Source of the DNA: an uncultured Collinsella sp.
GTDB taxonomy: Bacteria > Actinomycetota > Coriobacteriia > Coriobacteriales > Coriobacteriaceae
Assembly: GCA_900551015.1 (NCBI GenBank)
Contig: URUI01000001.1
Location: 11,535-75,534, forward strand
Reading direction: 5' to 3'
DNA: 64,000 nt
The notes beneath the pieces are model-generated. The model saw only the letters and a program-made list of their open reading frames with translations. It was not told the DNA's origin and did not search any database. The position numbers were made by a program, and so were the translations under genes. Each line of letters begins with the position of its first letter. Positions within the stretch are counted from its first letter, which is position 1. Below, in pieces: positions 28,130-37,649 of this stretch.

Positions 28130-28666
28130 TTAGATCTCCATGACCTCGGCTTCTTTTTCCTTCAGAAGCTCCTCGACCTTGGCAACATACTCATCGGTAT
28201 GCTTCTGGACCTTGGCCTGCTCGCGACGGACATCGTCCTCGGTGAGCTCCTCGTCGCGCTCGAGCTTGTTGTTAAAGTCGCGGCGGATGTTGCGGATGGA
28301 GACCTTGGCCTGCTCGGCGTACTCGCGGCACTCCTTAACGAGCTCGCGACGACGCTCCTCGGTGGGAGCCGGGAACGGCAGACGCACGACGGTACCATCG
28401 GAATTGGGGGTAATGCCCAGGTCGGAGGCACCGATGGCCTTGACGATGGCATTGATGAGTGCCTTGTCCCACGGCTCGATAAGCAGCATGTGGGCCTCGG
28501 GGGTCTTAACGGCGGCAACCTGCGTGACGGGCGTGGGAACACCGTAGTAGTCGACGGTGATGTCGGAAAGGATGTTGGCGTTAGCGCGGCCAGTGCGGAC
28601 CTTGGAGAAGTTGTGCTTGAGGGACTCGAGTGACTTGTCCATGTGGGCGGTGATGTTCTCTGCCAT
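28130..28666 (-). CDS. frr: Ribosome recycling factor
   Basis: A 178-residue factor that, with EF-G, splits post-termination ribosomes. It begins MAENITAHMDKSLESLKHNF and has the KVRTGRANANIL segment typical of the three-helix domain. The C-terminal helix is charged. The ATG has CAGGAGG upstream and is two bases from pyrH. The pyrH-frr-uppS-cdsA order is widely conserved. Confidence 0.97.
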   Translation of the reverse strand: MAENITAHMDKSLESLKHNFSKVRTGRANANILSDITVDYYGVPTPVTQVAAVKTPEAHMLLIEPWDKALINAIVKAIGASDLGITPNSDGTVVRLPFPAPTEERRRELVKECREYAEQAKVSIRNIRRDFNNKLERDEELTEDDVRREQAKVQKHTDEYVAKVEELLKEKEAEVMEI

Positions 28667-28668
28667 GC

Positions 28669-29391
28669 TTAATCCTCCTGATAGACGAGCGTGCCGACGG
28701 GCTCACCCGCGAGCGCGCGCTTGACGGTGTCCTCGCCATCGATGTTGAGGACCAAAATGGGCATACGGTTGTCCTGGCAAAGAGCCGTAGCCGTGGAATC
28801 CATAACCTGCAGACCGCGAACGAGCACCTCGTGATAGGTGATCTTGTCAAATCGGACGGCGTCGGCGCACTTGACGGGATCCTTGTCGTAGATGCCATCA
28901 ACCTTGGTGGCTTTAATCAGAATCTCGGCACCGATCTCGCAGGCGCGAAGGGACGCAGCGGTGTCAGTCGTAAAGTACGGATTACCCGATCCGGCGGCGA
29001 AGATAACGACGTTGCCCTTGGACAGATGGTTGATGGCACGGCGGCGAATATAGGGCTCGCAGATCTCGTTCATCTGGATAGCGCTCATCACGCGGCAGGG
29101 AACATCGTTGTGCTCGAAGGCATCCTGCAGGGCAAGCGCATTCATAACGGTAGCGAGCATGCCCATGTAATCGGCCTGGGCGCGCTCCATACCACCGGCA
29201 GCACCGGCCATGCCGCGGAAAATGTTGCCGCCGCCGACAACGACGCCGACCTCATGACCAAAGGCGAGCAGCTCCTTGACCTGCTTGGCAAGATGATCGG
29301 TAACCTTGGGGTCGATGCCGTAGTTGCCATCGCCCATCAGCGCTTCGCCGGAGAGCTTCAGAAGCACGCGTTTATATCGGATGTCGGACAA
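28669..29391 (-). CDS. pyrH: UMP kinase
   Basis: A 240-residue amino acid kinase-family enzyme that phosphorylates UMP to UDP, the step after PyrF. The N-terminus [15 protein letters not shown] and the GGGNIFRG motif are typical. The start is TTG at 29391, with AAGGAGGATCGC upstream. It follows the tsf terminator, so transcription probably starts in the short 117-base gap. Confidence 0.96.
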   Translation of the reverse strand: MSDIRYKRVLLKLSGEALMGDGNYGIDPKVTDHLAKQVKELLAFGHEVGVVVGGGNIFRGMAGAAGGMERAQADYMGMLATVMNALALQDAFEHNDVPCRVMSAIQMNEICEPYIRRRAINHLSKGNVVIFAAGSGNPYFTTDTAASLRACEIGAEILIKATKVDGIYDKDPVKCADAVRFDKITYHEVLVRGLQVMDSTATALCQDNRMPILVLNIDGEDTVKRALAGEPVGTLVYQED

Positions 29392-29450
29392 AGCGATCCT
29401 CCTTTAATTAGACTCACAACATAATATCAAAGGCTCAACGGGGAGCCATG

Positions 29451-29485
29451 AAAAAGCAGGCTGTGAGTAAAACCCACAGCCTGCT
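29451..29485 (-). terminator. Terminator between tsf and pyrH
   Basis: AGCAGGCTGTG / CACAGCCTGCT, an 11-bp stem, with five T following on the minus strand. Confidence 0.9.
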
Positions 29486-29508
29486 CATTACCAGCTACAA
29501 GAGCTTAT

Positions 29509-30378
29509 TTACTCGCCACGGACCAGACGGTCAAAGGCAACGACGGTAATGGTGTCGCCGAGCTCCTTGGAGACCTGCTCAGCGTACTTCTTGATGGTGA
29601 GGGAGCTGTCCTTGATGAACTCCTGCTCGGTGAGCACGGACTGCTTGTAGAACTTCTCCAGACGGCCAACAGCCATCTTCTCCTGGATAGCCTCGGGCTT
29701 GCCGGACTCGGCAGCCTGAGCCATGTAGATCTGCTTCTCGTGCTCGACGGTCTCGGCCGGAACCTGATCGCGGGTAGCGCAGATCGGGGCGACGGCGGCA
29801 ACCTGAAGGGCAACGTCATGAGCAAAGGTCTTGAAGGACTCAGCCTGAGCGGTCTCGGCCTTCTCGAAAGCGAACTCGACGAGCACGCCGATCTTACCAC
29901 CCATGTGGATGTAAGAAGCGAGAGCGCCGTTCTCAGCCTTGCGCGCGGCGAAACGAGAAATCTTCATGTTCTCGCCCATGATATGAATCATCTCGGTGAG
30001 CTCGGAGGAAACGGTCTCCTCGCCCATCGGCTTCTCGAGCAGAGCGTGGACGTCAGCGGGCTCGGTGGTAGCGACAACCTCAGCGACCTTGGAAGCAAAG
30101 CCGGTGAACTTGGCGTTGGAGCCGACGAAGTCGGTCTCGCAGGAGAGCTCGAGCAGAGCGCCGGACTTGCCGTCCTCGGAGACGAACGCGGCGACAGCGC
30201 CCTCGTTGGTCTCACGGCCAGCCTTCTTGGCAGCCTTGGCGAGGCCGTTCTTGCGCAGAACGTCGACAGCGGCGTCCATGTCGCCGTCAGCCTCGACGAG
30301 AGCCTTCTTGCACTCCATCATCGGGGAGTCGGTCATCTCGCGGAGCTGCTTGACCATAGCGGCGGTAATCTGGGCCAT
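29509..30378 (-). CDS. tsf: Elongation factor Ts
   Basis: A 289-residue guanine nucleotide exchange factor for EF-Tu. It begins MAQITAAMVKQLREMTDSPM and has the MMECKKAL and CETDFV segments of the family. The ATG at 30378 has GAAAGGAACCACA upstream; an in-frame start five codons earlier is less likely. It follows rpsB by 45 bases in the usual rpsB-tsf unit. Confidence 0.97.
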   Translation of the reverse strand: MAQITAAMVKQLREMTDSPMMECKKALVEADGDMDAAVDVLRKNGLAKAAKKAGRETNEGAVAAFVSEDGKSGALLELSCETDFVGSNAKFTGFASKVAEVVATTEPADVHALLEKPMGEETVSSELTEMIHIMGENMKISRFAARKAENGALASYIHMGGKIGVLVEFAFEKAETAQAESFKTFAHDVALQVAAVAPICATRDQVPAETVEHEKQIYMAQAAESGKPEAIQEKMAVGRLEKFYKQSVLTEQEFIKDSSLTIKKYAEQVSKELGDTITVVAFDRLVRGE

Positions 30379-30423
30379 TGTGGTTCCTTTCAAAGAGATG
30401 AAAAAGAATGAACTAAGACTGAT

Positions 30424-31152
30424 TTACTCGGCCTTGGGCTCAGCGGCCATCTCGGCCTCGGAGACCTGCTCCTTGCCGGAGCCAGCGAGGCAGGCGTCAG
30501 CCATGAGCTCGCACATAAGGGTGACAGCGGAGATAGCGTCATCGTTGCAGGGGATGCCGTACTCGACCTCGTCGGGATCGGAGTTGGTGTCGATCAGGGC
30601 GACGACGGGGATGTTCAGGCGCTGAGCCTCCTTGATGGCGTTCTCCTCGCGCTTGGTGTCGATGACGAAGAGAGCCTGGGGCAGACCCTTCATGTCGCGG
30701 GCGCCACCGAGGTTGGTCTGAAGCTTGGTGAGCTCCTTACCGAGCACAGCCTGCTCCTTCTTGGGGAGCACTGCCATGCGGCCGTCCTCGACCATGGCCT
30801 CGAGCTCCTCCATGCGGTTGATGCGGGAGCGGATGGTGACGAAGTTGGTCAGCATGCCGCCGAGCCAACGCTGGTTGATGTAAGGCATGTTGGCGCGCTC
30901 AGCGGCGTTCTTAACGGCCTCCTGAGCCTGCTTCTTAGTGCCGACGAACAGCACGTTGCCACCCTTGGCGACGTTCTTGACGAAGGTGTAGGCCTGGTCG
31001 GCGTCGAGGATGGTCTGCTTGAGGTCGAGGATGTAGATGCCGTTGCGCTCACCGAAGATGAACGGCTTCATCTTGGGGTTCCAGCGACGGGTCTGGTGAC
31101 CGAAGTGGCAGCCGGCCTCGAGCAGGGTGCGGATATTAATCTTGGTAGCCAT
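30424..31152 (-). CDS. rpsB: 30S ribosomal protein S2
   Basis: A 242-residue ribosomal protein with the standard start [20 protein letters not shown] and the [11 protein letters not shown] and [18 protein letters not shown] segments. AGGAGGTTTAAC precedes the ATG. A strong promoter (31294-31322) gives it a leader of about 135 bases. That leader may be structured for autoregulation, but no known S2 leader motif could be confirmed by eye. Confidence 0.97.
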   Translation of the reverse strand: MATKINIRTLLEAGCHFGHQTRRWNPKMKPFIFGERNGIYILDLKQTILDADQAYTFVKNVAKGGNVLFVGTKKQAQEAVKNAAERANMPYINQRWLGGMLTNFVTIRSRINRMEELEAMVEDGRMAVLPKKEQAVLGKELTKLQTNLGGARDMKGLPQALFVIDTKREENAIKEAQRLNIPVVALIDTNSDPDEVEYGIPCNDDAISAVTLMCELMADACLAGSGKEQVSEAEMAAEPKAE

Positions 31153-31293
31153 GTTAAACCTCCTGTGGTTTGCCTCCGCGCGGGGTCATCCTCCAAAACC
31201 AACCCGGACATGTGCTACCAAAGCCCGGGCACCACGGTATGAAGTAGCCGCGCGTGCGTGATAAAAACCTGTTGCCGTGAAGCAACCCGATGA

Positions 31294-31322
31294 ATGATAG
31301 CAGGATTGCCTCTTCCTGCCAA
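31294..31322 (-). promoter_or_regulatory. Promoter of rpsB-tsf
   Basis: TTGGCA, a 17-base spacer and TATCAT, with TGC immediately before the -10. It is among the best promoter matches in the window. Confidence 0.75.
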
Positions 31323-31368
31323 CCCGCAATCAAAACCACACACCTAAGCGTAACGCGAGCCGCCCAGC

Positions 31369-32289
31369 TTACTCGCCCCGGGGATGGGCTTGGGCCACGG
31401 CGCGCTTAAGCCGGTCGGGCGTGAGATGCGTGTAGATCTGCGTCGTGGATAGGCTCGCATGCCCCAGCAGCTCTTGAACCGAACGAAGGTCCGCGCCGCC
31501 CTCAAGCAGATCGGTCGCAAACGTATGACGCATCGCATGCGGCGCGATGTCGGCCGGAATGCCGGCGAGCGTCGCCAACATATGGAACCGTCGCCTGAGC
31601 ATGGCGGCACTCATGCGGTTGCCGCGCACAGATATCAACAGCGGATGGGGACCGTTTACGGCATCGCGACGCTTTGCCTGCGCAAGCAGCGCCGGTCTCC
31701 CCTCCTCGACATAGGTGCGCGTCGCCTCGAGTGCGCGACGATACAGAGGAACGATACGCTCCTTGCTCCCCTTGCCCCATAGCCGCACCGTGCGCTCGGA
31801 CCATGAGATGGATTCAACATTGAGCGCCGCAAGCTCTGAGATGCGCGCGCCGGATGCATAAAGAAGCTCGAGCATCGTCGCATCGCGCAATCCAGCGGGC
31901 GTTGCGGTGTCGGGGGCTTGGAGCAGTGCCTCGACCTGCTGGGTCGTCAGCACACCAGGCAGGTCGCGCGGCAGCTTGGGCGAGGAAATCGCCGAGACCG
32001 TATCACCCTCCACGATTCCCTCGGCAGCCATCCAACGATAGAACGACCGAATAGCCGACAAATGTGCCGCAAGGGTGCGAGGCGCCACCTGCTCGCGCGA
32101 AAGCTCGGCCAAATACGCGCGGACGATACGCACGTCGGTCATACGCGCATCGACACCCGTACGCTCGCACCAGGCAGCAAAGCGCTCCAACCGCGATCCA
32201 TAGGCCATCACCGTATTGGGAGAGAGCCCCTCGACACGGGCGATGTAGGCGATAAACGAGTCGACGGTATCGTACAGGTCAAAGGCTAT
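31369..32289 (-). CDS. xerC: Tyrosine recombinase of the XerC/XerD family
   Basis: A site-specific recombinase likely resolving chromosome dimers. The catalytic residues are visible: Arg in ASGARISELAAL, the HAMRHTFA box, LLGHAS, and Tyr in TQIYTHLTP. Homology extends upstream of the first ATG/GTG (32208/32211) through the segment LYDTVDSFIAYIARVEGLSP, which belongs to the core-binding domain. The full frame reaches 32289, where the codon is ATA, nine bases after GGAGG and overlapping the trmFO stop. No ATG, GTG or TTG exists in the right place, so the true start is unclear. XerC versus XerD cannot be decided. Confidence 0.85.
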   Translation of the reverse strand: MAFDLYDTVDSFIAYIARVEGLSPNTVMAYGSRLERFAAWCERTGVDARMTDVRIVRAYLAELSREQVAPRTLAAHLSAIRSFYRWMAAEGIVEGDTVSAISSPKLPRDLPGVLTTQQVEALLQAPDTATPAGLRDATMLELLYASGARISELAALNVESISWSERTVRLWGKGSKERIVPLYRRALEATRTYVEEGRPALLAQAKRRDAVNGPHPLLISVRGNRMSAAMLRRRFHMLATLAGIPADIAPHAMRHTFATDLLEGGADLRSVQELLGHASLSTTQIYTHLTPDRLKRAVAQAHPRGE

Positions 32290-33623
32290 GACCGGTCGCC
32301 TCCAAACAAGTCGGAACGCGTAGCCAAGTAGACATCGAGGGCCTCGAGGGCGCGATCCGCATAAGCCTGGTAGCGGTCGCGCTTACTGCGGCGCTTGCCG
32401 TCCTCGAGCGGCGGTACCAGGCCAAAATTGACATGCATGGGCTGGTAGCCCACGGTTGCCGGATCGGTCGCATAGCCCACGAGCGCACCCAGGGCGCCCA
32501 CGCGCGGCAGTTCGACGGGAGCAACCTCAATGGCCTCGGCATAGGTATTGAGCGCGGCGAGCAAACCCGTCGCCACGGCCTCCATGTACCCCTCGGTGCC
32601 GGTGATCTGACCGGCGAGGCGCACGCCCGTGCCAGGCACGGCAAAGGTGCCGTCAAGAACGTGCGGCGCATCGACAAAGGTATTGCGGTGCATGACGCCA
32701 TAACGGAAGAACTCGGCATTCTCCAAACCGGGAACCATATGGAAGACACGCTTCTGCTCGCCAAAGGTCAAATTAGTCTGGAAGCCCACCAGGTTATAGG
32801 CGGTCTTCTCCTTGTTCTCGGCTCGAAGCTGAATCGCTGCCCAAGGGCGACGGCCGGTTCGCGGGTCGGTGAGGCCGACGGGCTTCATGGCGCCAAAGCG
32901 AATGGCATCCTTGCCGGTGCGGGCGACTTCCTCGGCAGGCTGACAGGCCTGGAACAGGTCGCCGCCCTCAAAGTCCTTGAGCACCACGCGGTCGGCGGTG
33001 GTGAGTGCCCCGATAAAGGCCTCGTACTCCTCCTTGCTGAACGGAGCGTTGAGATAGTCGCCGCTCCCCTGCTCCTCGTAGCGCGACTGCGAGAACAGCA
33101 CGTCCATATCGAGCGTGGAGGCATCGACGATTGGCGCGGCAGCGTCAAAGAACGCCAGGGCGTCGCCACCGACGAGCTTCATGACCTCTTCGCTCAATGC
33201 CGGTGAACACAGCGGGCCCGCGGCAATGACCACGTGGCCCTCGGGAATCTGCGTGACCTCGCCGTGCACGACCTCGATATTGGGTCGGGCGGCAACCTCG
33301 GCCTCGACAAGCACGGAAAACGTGACGCGGTCGACCGCCAGGGCACCGCCAGCGGGAACGGCCGCACGATGGGCGCAATCGAGCAGCACCGAGCCCATGC
33401 GCTCGAGCTCGGCCTTTAGCAGGCCAGCAGCGGAATCCGGACGGGTTGACTTAAACGAATTTGAGCAGACGAGCTCGGCCAAGTGGTCGGTATGGTGGGC
33501 CGGAGAGCTCACCTGGGGACGCATCTCGCACAGCTTTACGGCAAACCCGCGATCTGCCAGCTGGATCGCACATTCCGAACCCGCCAAACCGCCACCGATA
33601 ACCGTCACCTGATCGAACCGCAT
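32286..33623 (-). CDS. trmFO: Folate-dependent tRNA m5U54 methyltransferase TrmFO
   Basis: A 445-residue FAD protein that methylates U54 of tRNA using methylenetetrahydrofolate. It has the N-terminal FAD motif VTVIGGGLAGSECA, CSNSFKS, and a typical C-terminal MHVNFGLVPPL segment. The ATG at 33623 follows AAAGGTG; an upstream TTG two codons earlier is possible. Its stop overlaps the apparent ATA start of the Xer gene. Confidence 0.95.
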   Translation of the reverse strand: MRFDQVTVIGGGLAGSECAIQLADRGFAVKLCEMRPQVSSPAHHTDHLAELVCSNSFKSTRPDSAAGLLKAELERMGSVLLDCAHRAAVPAGGALAVDRVTFSVLVEAEVAARPNIEVVHGEVTQIPEGHVVIAAGPLCSPALSEEVMKLVGGDALAFFDAAAPIVDASTLDMDVLFSQSRYEEQGSGDYLNAPFSKEEYEAFIGALTTADRVVLKDFEGGDLFQACQPAEEVARTGKDAIRFGAMKPVGLTDPRTGRRPWAAIQLRAENKEKTAYNLVGFQTNLTFGEQKRVFHMVPGLENAEFFRYGVMHRNTFVDAPHVLDGTFAVPGTGVRLAGQITGTEGYMEAVATGLLAALNTYAEAIEVAPVELPRVGALGALVGYATDPATVGYQPMHVNFGLVPPLEDGKRRSKRDRYQAYADRALEALDVYLATRSDLFGGDRS

Positions 33624-33637
33624 CTGCAAACACCTTT

Positions 33638-34570
33638 CTAATTGACACGCTTTCCATTGTGACCGAAGGGCGTCTGGGCGTGAAGCGCAAACTTTGAGGG
33701 CGCATACCTTCCATCCATCATGCGCTCGATGAGGCCCTCGAGCTCGAGCGAGCCCAAGAGCTTGAGCACGCCGACAGCATCAAGCGAGACGAGCGCGGCA
33801 ATGTCGTCGACCTTGAGCGGCGAGGCGATAAGCGCGTGCATCACGGCCTGCTGCGTGGGGTCCAGATCGGCAATACCGGGCGCATCGGGACGCGAGTAGC
33901 GCAGCGTGCCGTAGATGCGCGAGATAGCCATCTCGATAGATTCCTCGTCGATGATGCAGCAGGCTCCGTTAGCGATGAGGTAGTTGGTCCCGCGTGACTC
34001 GGGCGAAAGGATGGAGCCCGGCACGGCAAGGAGCTCTCGTCCCAAGTCCATAGCAGCCTCCGCCGTGGAGAACGTACCCGAGGGCATGCCCGCCTCGGAA
34101 ACAAAGAGCGCCTGCGACAGGGCGGCGATAACGCGATTGCGCCGCGGAAAGGCGAACTTACGCGGTCCCATACCCCACGGCGAAATCGAAACGACCGCGC
34201 CGCCCGTATCGAGTGTGCGCGTGATGAGGCCGGCGCTCGAGCGCGGATAGACAACATCGGCGCCGGTCCCCAGCACCACGACGTGTTTGCCCCCGGCGTT
34301 GACCGCAGCCCAACCCGACGCCTGGTCGCAGCCGACCGCACCGCCCGAGACCACCATCACTCCCGCCTCAACCGCCACCTTGGCCGCAAGTTCTGCCACG
34401 GCGAGACCATACGGCGATGCCTTGCGTGCACCGATGATGGAGAGCGCAGGCGTCGATAACACGGCGGGGTCGCCACGCACATAGAGGGTCCGGGGCACAT
34501 CCGGGAGCTCCAAGACGGTCTCGGGATACAACGCATCACCGGGATGCAACTGATAAGTCTCCTCGCCCAT
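33638..34570 (-). CDS. dprA: DNA processing protein DprA (Smf)
   Basis: A 310-residue Rossmann-fold protein that loads RecA on incoming single-stranded DNA during transformation. It shows LSIIGARKASPYG, the family motif VVSGGAVGCDQASG, and NRVIAALSQALFVSEA. A C-terminal winged-helix region follows. The ATG at 34570 has AAGGAGGG upstream and overlaps the comM stop by one base, so the much longer open frame is not used. Confidence 0.94.
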   Translation of the reverse strand: MGEETYQLHPGDALYPETVLELPDVPRTLYVRGDPAVLSTPALSIIGARKASPYGLAVAELAAKVAVEAGVMVVSGGAVGCDQASGWAAVNAGGKHVVVLGTGADVVYPRSSAGLITRTLDTGGAVVSISPWGMGPRKFAFPRRNRVIAALSQALFVSEAGMPSGTFSTAEAAMDLGRELLAVPGSILSPESRGTNYLIANGACCIIDEESIEMAISRIYGTLRYSRPDAPGIADLDPTQQAVMHALIASPLKVDDIAALVSLDAVGVLKLLGSLELEGLIERMMDGRYAPSKFALHAQTPFGHNGKRVN

Positions 34571-36093
34571 TATTGGTCCCTCCTTCCCTGGTACATCGCC
34601 GCCTCGAGCACGTGATCCTGCATCACCCGTTCGCTTTCGGCAACATCGGCGATCGTGCGTGCGATGCGTACCAGGCGCACGATGCCGCGGCCCGTGAGAT
34701 GCGTGCGCTTCGACAGGCCGAGCACGCATTTCTCGGCGGCCTCATCAAGCCCAAAGGTCGAGACGACGCCGTCAATGGACCGCGACTCATCTTCCTCGGC
34801 CTCGGTGTCCGCATCGTCCATACGGGACTCGCGCCAGGCACGAAAGGCGCGACCGCGCACAACGTAGTCACGCAACTCGGCCGACGACATACCCTCCGCG
34901 CCCTCAATGATCACCTGAGGGTCGGGACGGGTCACATCGATCATCATGTCGATACGGTCGGCCAAAGGACCGCGCAGCTTTGCCCGATAGCGCTCCACCA
35001 TCGATGCCGAGCAGCGGCATGGCACCTCGCGATCGCCCAAAAAGCCGCAGGGGCAGGGATTGCTCGCAGCGAGCAGCTGAAAGCGCGACGGGAAGGTAAA
35101 GGCCCCGTCGACACGCACGATCCTCACATAGCCGCGTTCGATAGGCTGACGCAGCGTCTGCAGCACACCCGTGGGAAACTCGGCAAGCTCGTCCAAAAAG
35201 AGCACGCCGCCATGAGCCAGGCTGATCTCACCCGGATGCACCGGGCGTCCTCCGCCAATGAGGCCCGCCGTTGAAATACTGTGATGGGGGCTTCGAAACG
35301 GCCGATGACCTGCCAATAAGCCATCGATGTTCTCGCCCAAGACCGAATGGATGCACAGCGCCTCCTGCTGATCCTCAACGGAAAGCTCGGGCAGGATGCC
35401 GGTCATACGGCGCGCAAGCATCGTCTTGCCCGATCCCGGGGACCCAATCATGAGCAAGCCGAGTTCTCCTGCCGCCGCAAGCGCCATGCCGCGTTTGGCA
35501 ACCTCCTGCCCCAGCACGTCGGCATAGTCGAGCTCAGGCTCAAAGGTCGCCTCGACGACCTCGGAATCCAGATAGTGCCGAGCCGCCTCGCCCATGCCAT
35601 GGGCAAGCTGAGACAAATGATCGATAAATCCGCAATCCACGCCCGCAAGCGGCACATGCTGATCGGACCTGCCGGCGATAAAGGACAGCCCCATATCACG
35701 CGCCAATAGCTGAAACGCCACCTCGCCCTTGACGGGAAGCACCGTACCGTCCAAGCCGAGCTCGCCGGCGATAAGGCAGCGATCGAGGTTGTCACGGGGA
35801 ATCTGCCCATCGGCCGCCAGAACCGCGATGGCGATGGGCAGATCAAAGCCGCTACCGGTCTTGCGAATATCGCCAGGCGCCAGATTGACCGTAATGCCCG
35901 AGCGCGGGATTTCGAACCCGGCGGAGCGCATCGCGCAGCGAATACGACCGCGTGACTCCATCACCTCCATACTCGGAATGCCGAGCATCTGAATGCCCGG
36001 AACGCCGCCGGCAAGCGAGACCTCGACCGTGACGTGAATCGCCTCGACGCCACGGATGCAGGCCGCGTGAACGGCAAACGTCTCGAACGCCAT
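34570..36093 (-). CDS. comM: ComM/YifB-type AAA+ helicase (Mg chelatase-like)
   Basis: A 507-residue hexameric helicase relative that promotes branch migration when transforming DNA is integrated. It has an N-terminal S5/Lon-type domain (VSLAGGVPGIQMLGIPSMEV), a Walker A (MIGSPGSGKTMLARR), and FLDELAEFP in Walker B. A Cys-rich NPCPCGFLGDREVPCRC cluster and a C-terminal Mg chelatase domain follow. The ATG at 36093 overlaps the upstream gene's TGA by one base. It is next to dprA, linking two transformation functions. Confidence 0.93.
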   Translation of the reverse strand: MAFETFAVHAACIRGVEAIHVTVEVSLAGGVPGIQMLGIPSMEVMESRGRIRCAMRSAGFEIPRSGITVNLAPGDIRKTGSGFDLPIAIAVLAADGQIPRDNLDRCLIAGELGLDGTVLPVKGEVAFQLLARDMGLSFIAGRSDQHVPLAGVDCGFIDHLSQLAHGMGEAARHYLDSEVVEATFEPELDYADVLGQEVAKRGMALAAAGELGLLMIGSPGSGKTMLARRMTGILPELSVEDQQEALCIHSVLGENIDGLLAGHRPFRSPHHSISTAGLIGGGRPVHPGEISLAHGGVLFLDELAEFPTGVLQTLRQPIERGYVRIVRVDGAFTFPSRFQLLAASNPCPCGFLGDREVPCRCSASMVERYRAKLRGPLADRIDMMIDVTRPDPQVIIEGAEGMSSAELRDYVVRGRAFRAWRESRMDDADTEAEEDESRSIDGVVSTFGLDEAAEKCVLGLSKRTHLTGRGIVRLVRIARTIADVAESERVMQDHVLEAAMYQGRRDQ

Positions 36094-36578
36094 CACGACA
36101 CCTGCCAATCGAACGCGTTGTACTGATGCTCGATCTCAGCGATATGCCCGCCGCGAATGGTGACACCCACGGCATCGAAGCGAATCGCCTTGAGCGGATA
36201 ATGATCCATGAGATAGCAACTTGCGATGCGGCGGTAGCGGCGTTGCTTTTGGGCGTCCACGGCCTCCTCGGGAAAGACCCGCGTGCTGCAATCCAGTGCG
36301 ACGCGTCTGGTCTTGACCTCGGCCATCACCACGACATCGTCGAGCTCATCGAGCAGCACCAGATCGGCCTCGCCCTCGGTGCAACGATAACCCTGCTCCA
36401 GCAAGGTGTAACCGCGCTCGTTAAAGTAGTCGATGGTGATCAGCTCGCCCAGCATGCCCAGCTCGCGGGGACTGAGCCCCTTGATAAACTCGGGCGTCAT
36501 CGCCCCGCAGTCGAGCTCGCCGTTTTCCCAACGCTCCTTGAGCTGCTGCGTCTTGCTCTTTTTGCTTGCGGCACTCAT
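36093..36578 (-). CDS. YraN/UPF0102 family putative endonuclease
   Basis: A 161-residue protein with the predicted Holliday-junction-resolvase-like fold. Family features are the LGELITIDYFNERGYTLLEQ helix and the EADLVLLDELDDVVVMAEVKTRR core, with Asp, Glu and Lys of a restriction-like site. An unusual N-terminal stretch (about 40 residues, Lys/Gln/Glu-rich) precedes the conserved domain. The ATG at 36578 has GAAAGGAGACCC upstream. The function is unproven. It is coupled to comM. Confidence 0.82.
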   Translation of the reverse strand: MSAASKKSKTQQLKERWENGELDCGAMTPEFIKGLSPRELGMLGELITIDYFNERGYTLLEQGYRCTEGEADLVLLDELDDVVVMAEVKTRRVALDCSTRVFPEEAVDAQKQRRYRRIASCYLMDHYPLKAIRFDAVGVTIRGGHIAEIEHQYNAFDWQVS

Positions 36579-36676
36579 GGGGTCTCCTTTCCCGCACGCT
36601 GCATTGCCCCGATGATGAGGGCACCTTTCATGCGGGTAAGTACCGGAAGCAAACCAAAAGCTGACCAAATGCCGTC

Positions 36677-36718
36677 AAAAAACGGGCCGTACGCAGCAAT
36701 GGTGTTGCATACGGCCCG
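36677..36718 (-). terminator. Terminator after rnhB
   Basis: CGGGCCGTA-C-GCA pairs with TGC-A-TACGGCCCG, with six T after it on the minus strand. Confidence 0.9.
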
Positions 36719-36767
36719 CTACCAGCAGGTTTATAAAACCCCTGAGGTCCCTGTCTCCACAATTGAC

Positions 36768-37556
36768 CTAGAAAAGGCGCTCAGTCTGCAGAAAGTTTCC
36801 GCAAAAGCTCACGCGGTGCAGTGGACAAAGTCCATGTTTGCGAATGGCCTCGATATGCTCGGGGCTTGCATAGCCCTTCGACTCGGCCAGATGGTACTCG
36901 GGATACTCGGCGTCGTACTCGACCATCATCTCGTCACGCGTGACCTTGGCCATGATGGACGCCGCGGCGATGCAGGCGATTTTGGCATCACCCTTCACCA
37001 CATCGCGCTCGTTAGGAACGGCGCCCAAGGGGTTGCCATCCATGAGGACGCAGTCGGGTTCAAGTCCCGTATCGGCCACGGCGCCCGCAACGGCAGTACG
37101 GATAGCACGGGCCATGCCCATCTCATCGATATCCGCAGGAGCGATATGGCAAAAGCCGATGGCAGTCGCCACCTCGGCTATCTTCACCGAGAGCAGCTCG
37201 CGGCGCGCGGGCGTGAGCTTTTTGGAATCGTTGATGCCCCAGATGCGCGGCTCCATCGGAAGACACACGGCACACACGGTCAAGGGACCCGCTACCGAGC
37301 CACGGCCCACCTCGTCGACGCCCACGACCACACCATCACCGCCGAGCTCATGCATAAGCTGATACATGCCGTTGACGCGCTCGCGCTCGGCAAGCTCTTT
37401 GGCATGGCGTTTGAGGGCACGCTCGCAAGCCTTGATCACCTGCTGGCGCGGATCCTCGCGATAATGCTCCACGAGGGCAGGAATCTCCTCAAACGTAGCG
37501 CTCGCCAACTCACCGGCAACCTGCGATGCCGAAACCGAGCTCGTCATGTTGGCCAT
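36768..37556 (-). CDS. rnhB: Ribonuclease HII
   Basis: A 262-residue enzyme that removes ribonucleotides from DNA-RNA hybrids. The catalytic motifs are VVVGVDEVGRGSVAGPLTV (Asp, Glu) and the later DCVLMDGN. About 70 extra N-terminal residues precede the core. The ATG at 37556 lies seven bases after AAGGAGGG; an ATG three codons later is possible. It follows rplS on the same strand, but a terminator intervenes. Confidence 0.94.
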   Translation of the reverse strand: MANMTSSVSASQVAGELASATFEEIPALVEHYREDPRQQVIKACERALKRHAKELAERERVNGMYQLMHELGGDGVVVGVDEVGRGSVAGPLTVCAVCLPMEPRIWGINDSKKLTPARRELLSVKIAEVATAIGFCHIAPADIDEMGMARAIRTAVAGAVADTGLEPDCVLMDGNPLGAVPNERDVVKGDAKIACIAAASIMAKVTRDEMMVEYDAEYPEYHLAESKGYASPEHIEAIRKHGLCPLHRVSFCGNFLQTERLF

Positions 37557-37585
37557 ACCAGGCCCTCCTTGCATGCAAATCAGAT

Positions 37586-37615
37586 AAAAAGAAGGGCCAC
37601 CCGAAGGTGACCCTT
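37586..37615 (-). terminator. Terminator after rplS
   Basis: AAGGG-C-CACC / GGTG-A-CCCTT with a four-base loop, followed by five T on the minus strand after a single C. Confidence 0.85.
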
Positions 37616-37649
37616 GTGTCCAAACGAGTGGACAGACGCTGCGATCTTC

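Noticed and set aside
33638..34729. Long form of DprA starting at 34729
   Set aside because: The extra 53 residues are Arg/His-rich shadow sequence inside comM; the ATG at 34570 has a strong Shine-Dalgarno.
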